Of a stretch of 64,000 bases of DNA, positions 12,601 to 24,900 are shown in pieces. A program made the position numbers and the translations under genes. Numbering within the stretch: the stretch's first letter is position 1; the number at the start of each line of letters is the position of its first letter. Below the pieces are notes generated by a model. That model searched no databases. It had not been told where the DNA came from and worked only from the letters and a program-made list of their open reading frames with translations. The DNA comes from Hymenolepis diminuta (taxonomy: Eukaryota > Platyhelminthes > Cestoda > Cyclophyllidea > Hymenolepididae): assembly GCA_900708905.1 (NCBI GenBank), contig CAADRB010000014.1, forward strand, positions 2,769,822 through 2,833,821. Direction: 5' to 3'.

Positions 12601-15600
12601 CAACAGAAAGCAAGGCGGAAAAGTATGACAATCTCAATGATGTGCGAAATAGAAAAATAGTGAATAAACGGATTCAAATTGAAAGACCCCAAATTTCACT
12701 GACATCTCTTGCTCCATAACTTTCAATTTATAAAAGCTTTAGATCACCTAAATAACCGAGTTAGGGAAATACTATGCATTATCATCTTGAGTGAACTCTG
12801 TCAAGTTCTGCTGTTAAACTCTCGTCCTACTGGTAATTTCCTCCCTATTAAAAGACAAAATAACAGTTTATGCTAGCAGCCTTGTAAATCTAGAGGTGGG
12901 AATGGAACCACCGTCCAACATTTTGAAGGTTGCAAATTCGGATGTAAGCAATTTTCGACTATCAGAGGAATGTAAATGGATGTGTGAAACATGGGATAGC
13001 GCAAATGTAAACAAATACCAATTTCAATTTTGAGAACCAACACCTGCAGTTGCCTTACAGGCGTCTTTATAGTTAAGCTTCCCGAATGCCCAAGCCATGA
13101 AGACCATATAAAGCGACACCAATTACAACTTTAAGTATATGCCGATTTCGTTGGCTTCAGAACCAACTCCAGATTTCATAATACGCTTTCCTTTGCTCTG
13201 TAATGTAATACTGTAAGTTTAATAGATTTAATAATAACACATTATATGAAGACATTCTTCTATAAAACTTCGAATAAAAAATAATGTATTATTTTAAATT
13301 TGACCTACAAACATTTTTCGAGAAAACATGGTAAATATCTATCAATTACTGCAAACCGAAAGAAAAAATGCTAGAACATTTTAAAAGTACATAAGCGCGT
13401 CGGAGGAAGCCGGGCAGAGGAATAATAATACTACAAATATATTTAAAACAGAAAGCAAGCTACGGGATATCGATTATGGGCGCCTTCATTATACATCTAC
13501 ACGACCCACCACGTAATGAAAGGTCACAAGGAACAGGAGAGACCGCTATCTGATGGCGGTTAGCTTATTTTCCATTCCATAATATATTTCTGAGTTTTAT
13601 TGTGCTCACCAGCATTTAACTATAGAAATATTATAGATGTTCGATACTTCTCCGAAGACAGCTGACTGCTTCAAGTTAGTACTCTCTCAATTATCACAAA
13701 CCAGAGATAGAACACAGACTGGTATGAGGAAGTCTTTACTGAAAAATCAAACGAGGGTAAGTAGCTGAATTCCAAAACAAGAAGGGAGAGAACACCTGGT
13801 TACAGTGATAGGTTCAAATTGATAAAAATTTAAACGATCGATACTTGTTAAGGAAAGCGTTATGAAACGAGAACTGGAACAAATTTGGCTAAGATAGAAA
13901 TAGTGGGGAAAGAAAATAGACCAGAAGTAAACAGAAAACAGATGATCTACGATTTATGATTAAGAAGCTCGCATTCGACCAGATCTGATTAGCAAGACTG
14001 ACGATTTAATCATCATAGATAAGGACATCATAATTCCATTGCCCCACTCTACATAATAATGACGTTGAAACAAAAGTACTCCGCACCCACAAGGTTGATT
14101 ACATACTCATAAGTACTTGCATGGAACAAAATATTTAGAAAAATGCATTGTTCTGACAAGTAAGCGTTTTTTCAGTTACAACCATAGGGCTGAATTCTCT
14201 AACGCACAGATTGTTTATGCCATGGTAGGCAGTGTTTAGATTACATTCTGACATAATGCATGCAGCACACAGCTAGGGGAGCATGTGACCCGTAATGAAC
14301 TCCGAAATGATCCGATAAACAGACAGGTAATAAAAAGATTAAGGGGTTTATTGAATTTTAACTGGTTTTATAGTACTTCATGCAAATACATCGCTTGACA
14401 AAACAGAACTCAAGGAAGTAGGACTTGAACCGTTATATCGGATAGAACGATTCACAGATTTAGGGATGGATAGGGAATAACACAAGCCACATATATAAAC
14501 AAGTAAAAATGAAGTTCAACGTGACATACACACAGAGATAAATTATATTACTGACGCAAAAAATGACGTCTAACTGTACCGCCAATAGTAGTAGCAATAG
14601 GGGTCATAAAGAAAACACCTTTAGTCTAACTAACTGGCTTTATGAAACGTCACTTCATGAGTTAAATTTAAAACTATTAGGGAATGGCTACGCAAGGATC
14701 GTACAAACACATCTTAAAAGCAGAATAAAATTGGTATTACATAACCACAACTGGTCGATAGGGTGTACAGGAAGTTGAGGTCAGCTCGAAAATTAGATTT
14801 CGACCATTACGAAACCAAGGGAAGGGGAACAGTTCTGGTTTCAAATTACCAACTTTGCGATTTGCATGACGAACAATTATTATATTGATCCACAAGGGAA
14901 TGATTCTTAAAAAGGTCTGTCTAAGTTACATTAGCTAAGACATTAAGAGAATATAATCAGTAAAAAATTAACATGAACTCATGCCTAAGCTAATTTGGTG
15001 GGATGTACAAGTTCCAGGCAATCAATAATTTCAAAAAATTAGATCGATAATGCTCAATTACAAATGCGATGGTAATGAGGAGAGAATTTTTAAAAAAATT
15101 AAGTCTCTTAGTAGTATATTAGGAAGAAGATATCTGTACAGAACCGAATAATTCTTAAGAAACACTGCACCGGATTACACATTTTTACTCCCTAATATGA
15201 CTTGAGACCAGTATTGTGAGGAGTCATAGGATAAGCTTCAGCAGCATTACACAGTTGATAAAATGAAAACTGAAACATCCTAATTAGCAGTGATAAAAGC
15301 CATGTATTCGCCAAGACATCGGGAATTTGAAGAGAACTGATATACAATTAATAGAGCAATAAAAATATTAAAAAACATAAAAACAATGAAATTATAGGAA
15401 ATCGTTCAACAATTTTTTTGAAAACTGAAAATTTCAAATTATGAAAACTCAAATGAGGGATAAAAAGAAAATAAAAACAGTTACAGTGATCATCAAAATA
15501 ACCTCCCAAATGGATCAATTTCGATCAATAACGAATGAAATAAAGATCGTATTTCCTTTTCTAGCAAGCTGTATTTCCTATCTTTTTTTTTTACTAGCGA

Positions 15601-16066
15601 ATTAAAAATACTTTTTAATTAAATACAGTTATATCTTGTCAGAGTTTTATCTTCGACGGCTCAATTACAACGATACATAAAGTTGTTAAACATGAAAAGG
15701 TAAAAAAGGAACAGAAAAAACATAAGTTTGGAAGAATGAAGAAAGCGAATTCAGAAGATAAATAGAAAACTTTTCCATTTCAGTAGAAAAAGCAACAATA
15801 CATGCGCGATATTCTTCTACTAAATTTCAAATCCTATCTCCAACAATTGAATGATCTTATTCTAGAACAAAATCAACTATTTCATAAATAACTGTTTTTG
15901 TTTTCTTTTCTCGTTCAATTTATGAACCCGATACGATTTATAAGCTTGATTTAATGAATACAAAAATAGCTCAGGCATTTGTCAAGTGGCTATTCAATCA
16001 TAGTTATCAGTCCTTTCATACATGATCAAAAAATCCAAATGCCATTAATTTTCTCAATTGACGTAC
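6651..16066 (-). other. 9.4-kb intron 1 of the RNF19-like gene
   Basis: Intron between the two IBR-encoding exons, with boundaries GTACGT (16066-16061) and TTCTAG (ending 6651). It is AT-rich. I see no intact gene in it. It carries one decayed coding fragment (12,495-12,719, plus strand) and two unrecognised plus-strand ORFs at 7,883-8,161 and 10,097-10,438 that I do not call as genes. Confidence 0.8.
12495..12719 (+). pseudogene. Decayed coding fragment inside the RNF19-like intron
   Basis: One frame reads as protein-like sequence for about 75 codons, interrupted by two stops. KHWHDTVEMHN, stop, KIHK, stop is followed from ATG 12570 by 49 open codons (EINHLNYFDPTESKAEKYDN, NDVRNRKIVNKRIQIERP, stop at 12717). 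Rich Asn, Asp, Lys and Glu use with balanced hydrophobics is unlike the surrounding random translation. I do not recognise the family. It could also be a short exon beginning after the stops. No convincing donor was seen. Confidence 0.35.
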
Positions 16067-16614
16067 CCACAACCACGGGGACACCAACGCGTTCTCTTAT
16101 CTCTTGAAAGACATTGACGAAGTAAAAAGTCCTCATATCTGCGATATATCTTCTCGGCTTGCTGCAGATCGGAACTCGGAAAGACATCAAAACCACCATT
16201 TTCGAGAGGTCGGGGTTTAAGAAGTTGGATGATAAGAGCACGAGAAAGACGTCTGTCACAGGCGATACAAGTGATGTGGGCCATGGCGAATGAAGAGACT
16301 TGGGAGTAGGCAAATCGACGCCAGCAGTCAATACAGGCGCGATGACCGCATTTGGAAAGGACATAGACATATTCCACATCATTGGCACATACGATGCAGG
16401 AATCAGTGGCCAGTACACGATCAATACCAGGAAGGGAATCATTAGGATTTTCGGAGGATGGTTCAGAATTGTTAAGTTCTATATCGGGATCAGATTTCTT
16501 GGTGGGTTTTGTACGCATAAGACGCCATTTATGTCTAACACTGCCCGAGGTATTGGATACCGTCGAATCATTGCGAGACTTACGTTGATTCCCTTCAAAA
16601 TTTAAAAGACCCAT
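16067..16614 (-). CDS. RNF19/Dorfin-like RBR E3 ubiquitin ligase, exon 1 (RING1 and start of IBR)
   Basis: First coding exon of an RBR (RING-IBR-RING) E3 ubiquitin ligase. This family takes ubiquitin from an E2 on RING1 and passes it through a RING2 cysteine to substrate. The exon encodes 182 residues plus two bases. RING1 shows C73, C76, C89, H91, C94, C97, C116 and C119 (CIVC, KCGHRACIDC, CIAC). The spacer and the motif RWCPRGCGY then lead into the IBR, as in RNF19A/B (RWCPAPDCGYA). The ATG is fixed by an in-frame TGA four codons upstream. The donor is GG|GTACGT (intron begins at 16066). A pyrimidine-rich acceptor at 16656 (ATTACTTAG) could join an upstream 5' UTR exon or a spliced leader. 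Residues 1-60 are polar and probably disordered. The family call is strong; ortholog status (RNF19 rather than another RBR) rests on the IBR alignment. Confidence 0.9.
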
Positions 16615-18095
16615 TAATAATAATCAGAACTGAGGCAGATAACTATATAATGAGCCTAAGTAATAAAATAAAAAAATAAGGAATTATTAATTTAAATTTT
16701 AACGAAATGTAAAATGAGCAACAATATTACTAAGAAAACCAACCAACTACGATAGAAAAATGCATTCCACGTGAAAAGACATTTTAGAACAGTATTACCT
16801 GAAATAAAATTATTTATAACCTCCATAAAGGGACAGATGGATACCAACAAAGATAATCACATATGTTTATAAGCTGTTGGAAGAAATTTCAAACTTCGTC
16901 GCTAATCTTTGCCGCGCTGAACACAAGATTAAATAAGCAATTAATTATGTCCCTCTGAAACTTAAATATAACCTCGTTGTCTGATTATCACTTTATTAAA
17001 TTTTACTTTTTTTATTATAAATTATTTTTTATTCATGTTTTTTAATGTTAAAAGAATTAATTTAAAATGATGTTTTCTGTTAATGATATATTTTCTTGTA
17101 AATATGTGTTCTGTCTCATTACTTCAATATCCTTTTAGCCATTTCCACAATGATTTAAATTACATTTAAAAGACTTAAAATTTATCCACCGTGATAACGT
17201 TTTTTGCAATAAAGAATAATTTTTTTACAGTATATTTCGACATTACCTTAAGTACAGGCATTTTCCTCATGACGTCGAAAATTTGGCCCACTTTTTTAAT
17301 TTTACGCCTGAAAACTATCGCAAATCACATTTTAAAACTCGGATTATTTAAGAGAAGACTAAGATATTTGATCCAAAACGTTACAATACTTTATTATTAA
17401 GCTTATTTATCCATCCCTATATTTGCATCTTTGTGGAAAATTCACTATTCCTTGTATTGGATTCTCGCTTTATTAGAAATTTCGATGTTAGATTCAGTTG
17501 CATGGTCTTAGTTGTAGCAATCATATGTGAGGAATTTTCCCACGTTTAAATCGCTTATAATGGTACGGAGGCTGCTGTAAAGCCACTTTGACTTATTAAC
17601 TCAAATTTTAAGGAATAAACGAGTCCCTTTCATTTTGCTCACTTTGTACTAATATCATACTTATTTAAATAATTAATAGTTCCGGCGATAAGCAAAACAA
17701 AATATTTAGTTATCAAATTACTTAGTTAACTAAATCAAATTATTTAGTGAAATATATTTGGATTTAATGAGCTAATTTGATTTGCGATCAGGAGTGCTAA
17801 TTTATAAAGAATGTAAAATTGGGAATCTGCAAAATATTGAAGAAATGTAAAATTCTGGTCCTATATATATACATATATTTACATACTGTCCCTCTTCTAA
17901 CAGTAGACAAAAATTATAAATCGACTGCAATAACATATATGTTGACGAACGTTACTATTCTGACCTTAGCCAACACACGACGGCGTATATTCATGTCTGG
18001 AGTTTGATCAGCTAATTATAAATGCGAATAGTTGGCTAAAATGGTTGGTAGGAAGTGTATTGCGACATATAGGAAAAGTCCTCCAAAAAAGTCCC

Positions 18096-18353
18096 CTACG
18101 TAAGATTCTTTATTTTCCGCCTTTTAAGTCCTCTTTATTCAGACGAATTTACTTACATCACGGTTGTAAAAGGCGCATAATATAGATCGACACATGTATT
18201 CTATTTTAACATGGTGTTTGGCGTCGTTTTATATTTTTGGGTTGTATTTATAACTTGTGGAATTTCCTAGGGAATTTAAAAATCGGTTACGATATCTTAT
18301 AGAGAAGAGCAGATCATACCATGTATGATGTAAATGTTTAATCTGTTAGAAAA
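18096..18353 (+). repeat. Diverged tandem repeat, copy 1
   Basis: This segment aligns over its whole length with 18,428-18,730 in the same order. Landmarks are TAAGATTCTTTATTTTCC, TTTACTTACATCACGGTTG, CATAATATAGAT, ATTTTAACATGGTG, TAACTTGTGGAAT, AATCGGTTACGATATC and AGAGAAGAGCAGAT. The copies differ by many substitutions and indels, so the duplication is old. No coding frame is conserved. The function is unknown. Confidence 0.7.
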
Positions 18354-18427
18354 TTAAATGTTCCCTTGACAAAAAGGTTGCTGATATTTATTACAAATAA
18401 GAAAATAAAATTTTCTCCAATATAATT

Positions 18428-18730
18428 CTTACATGCAAGATTCCTTATTTTCCAACTTTTGATTCCTACTTCCTTTAATTCCCTTATATTTGAACAAATC
18501 TACTTACATTACTGTTGCAAATGACATAATATAAACTAACCTATTAATACGGAAACATGCGTCTTATTTTGATATGGTGGTTTGGGTCATTTTGTAGTGT
18601 GATGTTGTTGCGTCACACTTGTAACTGGTGTAATGTCTTAGGAAATCTGAGAGTCAGTTACGGTATCCAACAGAGAAGAGCAGATTATAAAAATATTTAT
18701 GTCTAGTATTCACTGTTTAATGTGTGAAAA
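18428..18730 (+). repeat. Diverged tandem repeat, copy 2
   Basis: Second copy of the unit at 18,096-18,353: CAAGATTCCTTATTTTCC, CTACTTACATTACTGTTG, CATAATATAAAC, TTTTGATATGGTGG, TAACTGGTGTAAT, AGTCAGTTACGGTATC and AGAGAAGAGCAGAT. It carries a 20-30-base insertion around TGATGTTGTTGCGTCACAC relative to copy 1. Confidence 0.7.
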
Positions 18731-19051
18731 GTGAGTGCGTGCATTTTGAAGTATGCACTTTACTTGTAATGGAATTATTTCCTCCTTGTCAGTTGAAATG
18801 ACCAAACACCTTGATCTTTAGCTATGCATTTCCTTGTTCCATTGCCATTTTAGAGTTAGAGAATGTTCGATACTTTAATTACCTCTTCTGAATAGTCTAA
18901 CGAAAGTTGCTATCTCATGTTTGCGTTATTTATTCTGTTGCTTATTTTTACATATTCTCAAGTCGCTTATAATTTTTCTGTTACCATACCCAATAAAAGA
19001 AAGGATAATAAATTTATAAAATAACTATTTGTTATCCACTTATTTTCTCAG

Positions 19052-19296
19052 TATGGCTGTATCTAGATTCAGAGGACCTAGCTAAGCTATCGCTCCTCTA
19101 CAAAATTTCTCCTAAATCATTTTTAGTCAGCACAGAAAAAATGGATCAGTTATTATTTGTATTAAAATATTATATGGATACAAATATAATCTTGAGAGAC
19201 ACCCAATACTTAGCTTCTCTGTTCACATGCAATAATTACAACTCTGAAGGGACCATGCTCGGAATTAGCAAGAGAAAATTGAGTTTACAAAACCAG
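19052..19296 (+). CDS. Unrecognised exon, 81 codons (first of a pair)
   Basis: Exon-like island. A strong acceptor (ACTTATTTTCTCAG ending 19051) is followed by 81 open codons reading WLYLDSEDLAKLSLLYKISP, then KSFLVSTEKMDQLLFVLKYY, then MDTNIILRDTQYLASLF, and a consensus donor CCAG|GTAATT. The composition is helical, with leucines spaced in heptad- or HEAT-like fashion. The frame is open well upstream of the internal ATG at 19141, which supports entry by splicing rather than initiation. It joins in phase with the next island across a 35-base intron. I cannot name the family. It may be an exon of a multi-exon plus-strand gene, or a remnant of one. Confidence 0.5.
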
Positions 19297-19331
19297 GTAA
19301 TTCATATTTTTTGCTATTCACATAAACAGAG

Positions 19332-19529
19332 CAAATAAATTTGTTTGAAGGAACGATTGTTAAAGAAGTGGTAATTAAAGTATTGGAAAATGAAGGTCAT
19401 TTTATAGAAGCATTATTTTTGTGGAAAGCTGCAAAATTTCCAATATTACATTTATCAATACGTTCTTCTTTTCTCACTTTCTCCAATTGGTTGATTAAAT
19501 TTCAAGACGACTGGATTTCGTGGACGAAG
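19332..19529 (+). CDS. Unrecognised exon, 66 codons (second of a pair)
   Basis: Follows a candidate 35-base intron (GTAATT...ACAGAG, 19297-19331). Splicing removes the in-frame TAA at 19336-19338 and gives continuous sequence: KLSLQNQ then QINLFEGTIVKEVVIKVLEN, then EGHFIEALFLWKAAKFPIL. It ends TGGACGAAG|GTTTGA, a weak donor, and the frame stops four bases later if unspliced. Introns of about 35 bases are a known feature of some flatworm genes. It is part of the same unidentified protein as 19,052-19,296. No domain recognised; the alternating helix pattern suggests an alpha-solenoid (inference). Confidence 0.45.
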
Positions 19530-21238
19530 GTTTGAAATCGCTTATATTTTCAATGTCGCATATCTCACAAACCAGATCAATTTTGTTTGGTATCAGGGTT
19601 TCAAATCGTTCAAGACAAAATGTTCGGGATAGTATTAAATAGCTTTGTTGAGATCATTCGAAAACACGTGAAGTAAAGTTCAATCGAGAGCCTTTATATA
19701 AGCAGATTAGTTTATAACTTTAAGGAAAATGGTGAAGTTACATAGTCCTTAAAGCGAGATAAATTCTCCCGAGTAAGCGAGGTTAAGAGTTTAAGAGGTT
19801 AAGAAATCCACATGGAAATTCTTACTGATTCAATTTTTGTAATTCTAAAGCTTTAAATATCATGATTTCTGCCATAATTCACAGATTCTCATCTAAAATG
19901 GGCAGGTTCCTTCACATAGAGATCGTTTTAATTCTTGCTTAGGTATTTATTAACAAAAAAAGAATTTACCGCATAAAAGACAAAGTAATTACATCGACTG
20001 AAGGTTTTTAGCCTTTTCTATTAATAATAACCAAGGTCGGCAATCACGCGAAAACAGAAGGTGGTAAGTCTGGTTACGCAGACCCATAATTTAGTATCTT
20101 GATTTTATCACATCAGAGAGACTTAGAAAAATTGAGTAAAATCTCCGGCCTATTTTTCATCTTTATAAGATCCCTTGTCCATTTGAGTTTTAAAATTGTC
20201 CACAAATAGAAATTTTTTATCTTAAAAACGAGTTATTGCGAAATTTGAAAACTTCATTTCCTTTTTTTCGGTAGACACGGAAATTATAATTTTTACAGGG
20301 ATTTAGAAGTAATTCCTTATTTCTAAAATTAAATAATTAAATTATCAATTTCTTTTATAAGAATAACATGTTAAGATTTGGCAGATCATAAAGCTTTTAT
20401 TGAAATTCGGATTGCCCTTGAATATTAGTCTACAGTTTCTTAAATCGCTTGGAACACCTTCATAGAACCGGTTGCAATTTTGAAAATTTGCGTTGACGTG
20501 ACCATTTATTTCTTAATGTGATTCCAACTAACAATCCCAAAATAGCAGCAGAGAGGAGAAGAAAGAACAAATTTTTAAAATGTTATGATTTTTAAAATGA
20601 AAATTGTGTCATGTACAAGGTTATTTATTAGTTAAGAAAAACAATTTTATAATTAAACTTTGTTTTCAATAAAAGGCAAAAGAAAACACAAAATAAATAT
20701 TAATATCGTCAGACGAGAATCTGATTATTTGTGCACTTTCATTTTCTTCTCGACATTTGCATTCTAACTCGTCATCATCTTTGCATTCGCACAACTTTTT
20801 GAAGTGTCACTCATCCTATTTGCGGCTATTTCCGGATTCGATAAGATTTTTATATTTCTTAAAAAACATGTGTCTGCTAAAGCTTTGGCAAATAGACCAC
20901 TCAAAATACAGCCCCTTTCTGTACTAATCCAATAAGAAGTGTTGAAATTCTCCTTAAATAGATTGAGGCTGGCAAGTTAGCGAAATGGAGTAGTTAAAGA
21001 TTCAACCATTCTGGATTTTGCGACTGTTATCGTAGTACCGTGGACACCTCAGTTAATAGGAGGAAGCACTAATCGTATACTATTTCATGTTTGTCGAATA
21101 TAAAGTTACAAATAGGAGTGTTCTTGAACATTCAAACATCCGGAACTCTGTTGGAGGACAAAAACTAAGCACACACTTTATTGCAAAAAACTAAAATAGG
21201 GTTAAAACAGAAGACCACCCCATGGGAAAACTTCTTCT
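19530..21238. other. No feature recognised
   Basis: AT-rich sequence downstream of the two exon-like islands. A possible donor (GGTG|GTAAGTCTGG) lies near 20,062. I see no exon, repeat or RNA gene that I can support. Confidence 0.4.
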
Positions 21239-21604
21239 AGTGTGTATCCACTCTTTATTATTAGTGTTATTATCCTCATTACTGCTATAGCCAGCAGTCT
21301 ATCATCACCTAGCGATTAGAAATGATTGACCGGCGATAAGATCTTCACTACCGTATCCACAGACGGTCCCGCTGTATGTTTGCACATTGATACCTAAACG
21401 AGTGTCTCTTATCACGTCGAGACTCCGACGACGAGACATGACTGACGTCCAACGAAGAAATGTTTTGTATATAAACCTAACTTACTAATTAATAAATTGG
21501 AGGTGACTTGTCTAACACCTCCGAACTGATCTGGCGGCATGAATGACTTGACTTACTCTATTTATTCAATCGATGTGGTCCCGATAGATCTCAACGTCAT
21601 TACA
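21239..21604 (+). mobile_element. Possible solo-LTR remnant
   Basis: A block with the layout of a retrotransposon LTR. It begins near TGTGTATCC and has a TATA box (TATATAAA, 21468-21475), a poly(A) signal (AATAAA, 21491-21496), a hairpin just after it (GGAGGTG at 21499 pairing with CACCTCC at 21516-21522) and an end in TTACA. This is followed at once by TGGCGACGCAATTACCC, which looks like a primer-binding site. It is less AT-rich than its flanks. No second LTR or pol/gag sequence was seen. The 5' boundary is uncertain. Confidence 0.35.
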
Positions 21605-21790
21605 TGGCGACGCAATTACCCACAGTAAAAGTGGAAAAATTTACAGTTATCAATTGTGGGAAGCAACTGAAACCGGTTAACTGAGAGGAAAATAGATAAT
21701 AAAGTGGGAGGGGGGAGACTAGATCAAAAAGACATTGAGATCGACGTTTTAGTACTAAGGAGTTTTACTTCATTTGATATTAGGTTAGAT

Positions 21791-21990
21791 TGTAAAATAT
21801 TTACCAAATGGGTATCTCACTTTTTCAGGAAATGCTTTTCAATGATGTTCAATGCTTATCGACGATATTATTCAATCAAGAAGGATCGGTCCTGCCGCCT
21901 CATTTTCGATTATCATCCAGTAGTTTAGAAGGCGAAATAAAGAGACATAATTTATTACTTAATGAAGCCTTCTGTGTTTCGGAAAAATAA
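21791..21990 (+). pseudogene. Nuclear-receptor-LBD-like fragment, copy A (frameshifted)
   Basis: DNA-level relative of 39,110-39,318 (minus strand). The shared core is CAGgAAATGCTTtTCaAtGA, then TGTTCAATGcTTAtcGACG and TTCAATCAAGaAgG (lower case marks differences). Translation gives KIFTKWVSHF, then after a deletion of about 31 bases and a frame change QEMLFNDVQCLSTILFNQEG. KWxxH and Q-x-x-L resemble the helix 3-5 signature of nuclear receptor ligand-binding domains (WAKxxPxFxxLxxxDQxxLL), but the central part of the signature is missing here. A TTTTTCAG acceptor-like site sits at the break. It may be a degraded duplicate exon. Confidence 0.35.
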
Positions 21991-24900
21991 AGAAATTAGT
22001 GCAATATAATGGAACTGTTATTGTCTGAAGGAAAAAAAGACAAAGAAACGTAAAAGGAGTTCTTCAAATTGCTGAAGCAAAATTTCATGTTCTTCTGAAT
22101 TGATTAGGCTCGACTTCAAGCATTTTAAGGTTGAGCGAAAATATCTGTGTGGATAATTTTATACTTGAAAATCTGCAAGTTTCAAACAAGCTATTTTAAG
22201 GCGTGAACGGCCTCATTAAGAAATACGGAAAGAAAAGTTCTGAGACACGATCGAGATTTCGATCTTCTAGCTGTTGCATTTACTTATAAATATAAATAAA
22301 TCATTTTAATTCCACCATGATTTCTAATTGACTATGGACGAGTGATTCACCTCCAATCACCGCCAGGTAAATCCAAAAATTGGTAATCAGTGTGTAATAT
22401 TAAGTTATCGAATTTACCTAGAGTTTTCATTTAGCTGTAAGCCGCAAGCACGAGGTAGCTGAAGAATTGAAAGTAGGCTAAGGTAGCATCCTCACCAGGT
22501 AGTATAAAAGCATTTATATCAATATGGAAAAAACCATTGTCTAGAACATGAGATGTACGCAGCCAAAATTCCACGCATTCTATATAACCATCCTTTTGAT
22601 ATGCACTATTAACTATTGATATTCACAACACATCTTTTTTCTACTCATCTCGATGGTGAGTTAAGATATACACTTGCTCGATTACTAAGCGCAATTAATT
22701 GTGTATATTAATGAGTTAGTTTAGCTTAAGAGAGAAATTTTATTCCGATTGACGGTTTTTGGTGAACAAAATCCTATATTTAGCCGCGTGGGTGTATATA
22801 TAGGGAGATTTTAAATTATGAACCAGTGAAGCTCGCTTAAGATTACTTTGCACCGTTCTTAAATAACTACTTCGATTCCTAAAAATACCGTGCAGTGTGT
22901 AGGAGAAAGTCATTTAGTGCTTAAATTTGAACAAAATTCGCATATTTTCGGGTACTGCAAAGTAAAAACAGGTGAGTCGGGTGATGCAATGAAAAGATAT
23001 GGCCGAATAAATTCTAATTTCAATTTTAATCATTCTCAGTTGATGTTATCTCTACTGGAGTTGAAATAATTTCCATAGTTTTATGGTCCGATTTATCTTG
23101 TCTTATCTATATTATAGGCAACTGGTAAGACGGGTAAAGTAATTTTCGTTTCTAAAATACGAAACAAATGTCAATGCAGTTGTTATAGCGCTTTTTAACT
23201 TTATACCCTAATTACTTTATTCTCCCTTTCTATTAAATGACCACCAATCTGAATATCATAATAACATGCAAATACTCAAGATGAAAAGAAAAAACTAAGC
23301 TTTTGTCTTCTACTTGTTCTTAGGTCGTACACGTGATGATAAAAGAGCTTCTGATGAAGAGGTATAGAGGATAAATAGTTGGAGAATATAACGCTTTATT
23401 AACATACCATTAAAGTTTAGAAATTAACTATCCGAGTGAAATAATGATGGATAGTTTTTTAAGTACTTGCTTAGATCGTTGCGAAGGTCGCCAAGAATTG
23501 TCAAACCTCAAACCTCATAGAACTCAAACCATAAGTTCTATGGTGGGCTCTCAAACAGTTTAGGTGCTATTCGAAATTCAAATAAACCCTACAAATGATA
23601 TGGATTATGCTTATGCTTAAACATGATTTATTTCAAATAACTGGCTTAAATAACACAGCCTAATGAGCTCTGCTAACTTAAATTATCAGCTCATCTCAGC
23701 TCTACAGTGAATAATATGAGAGATTATTTTGTCATTCCAAACATTGGAAGAAAAAATGAACTGGGTGGCAGAATCATAAACAAGCGTTAGCTGTAATCTA
23801 GGTGACGATTCGCAAAATTTGAATTTCAAACCTTGAGCTACTCATTTAGTAAATATTGTACAAGCCGCGGTAAAACTCCCTGATACCCTGACGTAACTCT
23901 CAGCATCTTTCTGATTCCTCCGCTTTATCATTTAGTAGACTTTCTATTAAAAATTTTACTAAGAACTGGCTTAAATACTGAGTAGCATAAAGCCTCAAGT
24001 AATGATATTAAATACTGAAGTGACATCTAACTAATTATCGATGGTTTTAATCATCTGAAGAGAAATTGCGAAGACTGAACAGTTAAGATAACGGTTTGGT
24101 TAACAGTAAGCCAATCAATTCTAAGCATTGAGTATTGATCCGATTTTTCCTACTTTAATCTTAAAAATTAATTCTTGAATAGAATGTATACTATAATTGT
24201 CAGAAAAATTTGGTGTATTAGTGATAAAATGGTCACTCTGAAAACGCATTTAAATCTCTTTCATGTGACATTTAGGTTTCACAGAAGTTTTTACTGCCAG
24301 AATGTCACTATGTCAATATTTTTCCTTGCATAAGGGAGAATAGCAATCTCATATGGTTTGAAGTAAAGGGGTCGAATTGATACATAAATTGAAGTTAGTG
24401 CATCGAAAGAGTTTGATAAAATTTGGTCCTCGTATTAAGTTATTAATTTGGATGTCTGATCAACAAAGTTGAATAAATTTATTAATCTTCTGATAGCCAG
24501 GATACTAAAGGAATGATTAGTACCTAAATATTTTTAACAAAGCTTAGGTCACTTAAAGTTCACATTAGATGCACTTTATTGCTTTTTAAGAATATTCGTA
24601 GTTTGAATTATCTATCGAATTCATAATTAAAGTAACGTGGAAAGAAAATAAGGGGTGTCTCGTCCAAAAGGGAAGTCCAAAGAGTCATGCGTTTTAGTAC
24701 AAACAACATGTGAACGGGTAATGTCAGGTGCATTTTGAGTTGACTCCTGTGAGGTTTGGGAGGAGAGAACATGCGATGTAATTTATGTTTATAAATGACT
24801 GTAAATGAACTCAGAGTAGAAAATTCGAATCAAAATTAATTAGTTTAACGACCTGACGGTACTTTTGATAAATAGGTATTCGAAATAAGTCATCGTGAGC

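Larger units (their letters stand above)
16657..19051. other. Intergenic or 5' flanking DNA with a diverged tandem repeat
   Basis: Very AT-rich sequence upstream of the ligase. It holds the tandem duplication listed separately (18,096-18,730). Otherwise I see no gene, RNA gene or convincing promoter. Confidence 0.5.

Noticed and set aside
16300..16605. Plus-strand ORFs opposite RBR exon 1
   Set aside because: Antisense shadow of the RING1 exon; no independent support.
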